A DNA stretch of 64,000 bases, from NCBI GenBank assembly GCA_030674185.1, contig CM060312.1:27263335-27327334 (forward strand), written 5' to 3'. The DNA comes from Monoplex corrugatus (Eukaryota > Mollusca > Gastropoda > Littorinimorpha > Ranellidae). The notes beneath the pieces are model-generated. The model ran no database searches, had not been told where the DNA came from, and saw nothing but the letters and a program-made list of their open reading frames with translations. Below, piece after piece: positions 63,060 to 64,000 of the stretch (the stretch's first letter is position 1; each line of letters opens with the position of its first letter). Made by a program: the position numbers and the translations under genes.

Positions 63060-64000
63060 CGGCTGTTGTGCACAGTAAGAACTTTCACTATTAAATGAGA
63101 AAGAATAACAATAGGCCATAAACTCACCACCTTGTCAAACACACCTCCACAGCCTGATAATTGATTATGAACAACAGTGCACAAGCTTAAAGTGGCTTCA
63201 AGTTGACTGGGTACAAACTCCAGACTGAGACGCATACTAGTCAGAAACACAAGTGACAAACATTTCCAACACCTCTTGTCAAACCACTTGAAGAACCATC
63301 AATCACTTGGTGTAAGACCCATACACACTTCTATTTCTGGCATTCAACAAACATTTGAGCTTCACAACTGAGACAATAATAACGGAATGTATATGTATTC
63401 CTTTTCAATGTTCTAACTGAACAGGCCATTTCAAAGCTTCAGAATGACAGTTCTGCAAAGAACAGAACTTGTTTGTGAAAAAAACAACAAAAACAAAAAA
63501 AAAAACCGCTCTGAGCCCGAAACACAGCAGTATAACACGGTTCTAATTCAGTTTTACTATTCAGTACTCTTCTCCACACCAGCCGTAGTAGGCTTCTACT
63601 GCTGCTGCCCACTTGTACCTTTCAGAACTACAGAGTCCTGTCGCTAAGACCGTCACAGAAAAGAATGGTAATGAAGGCCCTCTGGACCTCCTGTTAATAC
63701 ATTCTATCAACATTAGTTCCAGTGTGTGTACTTCAAACTACAATACTGTACAATCAAACGCCGAATACTATCAGAGTAGGTATGTCATACTTTCTATGTC
63801 TCCCTGTTCTGAACAAACTGTAGTAAGGATTGTATGGCTAAACAAACATCAGCTGTGCAAAGCCACTGGACAGGGGCACAAAATGTCCCTAATGCTAGGC
63901 CTACTGCTTGACAGCTGCTGGCCAATACAGGTAAACAATCTACCACATTTACTGCATGAAAAGTCAGCCACCTTTCACTGATTTAAATTTTTTTTTTTTT
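63060..64000. other. No gene seen at the right edge
   Basis: Mixed sequence without a supported exon. The N-terminal exons of the FN3-thioredoxin gene would be expected on this side but none could be recognised. A segment at 63720-63785 resembles 61370-61440 (diverged copy). The window ends in a T run. Confidence 0.4.

Noticed and set aside
62383..63259. Two minus-strand frames of more than 200 codons
   Set aside because: They run across the (GT)n tract and antisense to the Penelope-like fragment; the non-repeat parts have no recognisable domain.

Overview
The window is nuclear DNA from an invertebrate animal, most likely a gastropod mollusc. The evidence is small exons with GT..AG introns, very abundant (CA)n/(GT)n/(GA)n/(TA)n microsatellites, tRNA-derived SINEs, an endonuclease/reverse-transcriptase LINE and Penelope-like remnants of kinds common in molluscs. 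The lineage call is inference. No bacterial operon, CRISPR array, rRNA or ordinary tRNA gene was seen.

Layout: (1) 1-8.4 kb holds an RD3 (retinal degeneration 3) family homologue on the minus strand, 8432 down to 1845. On the plus strand over the same stretch are two phase-compatible exon candidates (597-672 and 5774-6146) of an unidentified gene entering from the left edge. (2) 8.4-12.4 kb is intergenic, with a LINE 3' fragment and microsatellites. (3) 12716-16379 (+) is BRK1/BRICK1 (HSPC300), the small WAVE/SCAR complex subunit, in three coding exons. (4) 16.4-24.5 kb is repeat territory: a SINE, a nearly complete 5'-truncated LINE (19796-22607), a reverse-transcriptase relic and a TTAA-flanked MITE. 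(5) 27705-54394 (-) is a large gene traced here in 26 coding exons (about 1,565 codons), running from FN3 repeats to a C-terminal thioredoxin-like domain with a CxxS-type active site and a basic Ser/Pro-rich tail. Its N-terminal exons were not found and probably lie right of the window. (6) 54.4-64 kb contains no gene I can support; it is SINE copies, minisatellites, long CA/CT tracts and a Penelope-like GIY-YIG remnant.

The most unusual object is in the intron at 32997-36935 of the FN3-thioredoxin gene. It is a roughly 3.24 kb element bounded by perfect 26-bp terminal inverted repeats (33526-33551 and 36741-36766). It carries a repeated subterminal motif, a decayed vertnin/OTU-like coding region on the plus strand, and an embedded palindrome of about 720 bp (35087-35807) whose arms are inverted arrays of a ~17-bp repeat around a C-rich then G-rich core. 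Other notable points: a 69-bp minisatellite whose unit repeats a splice-acceptor region of the FN3 gene, a triplicated acceptor at the last BRK1 exon, a ~60-bp target-site duplication around an inserted retroelement, and several single-base frame breaks that may be sequence errors or real decay.
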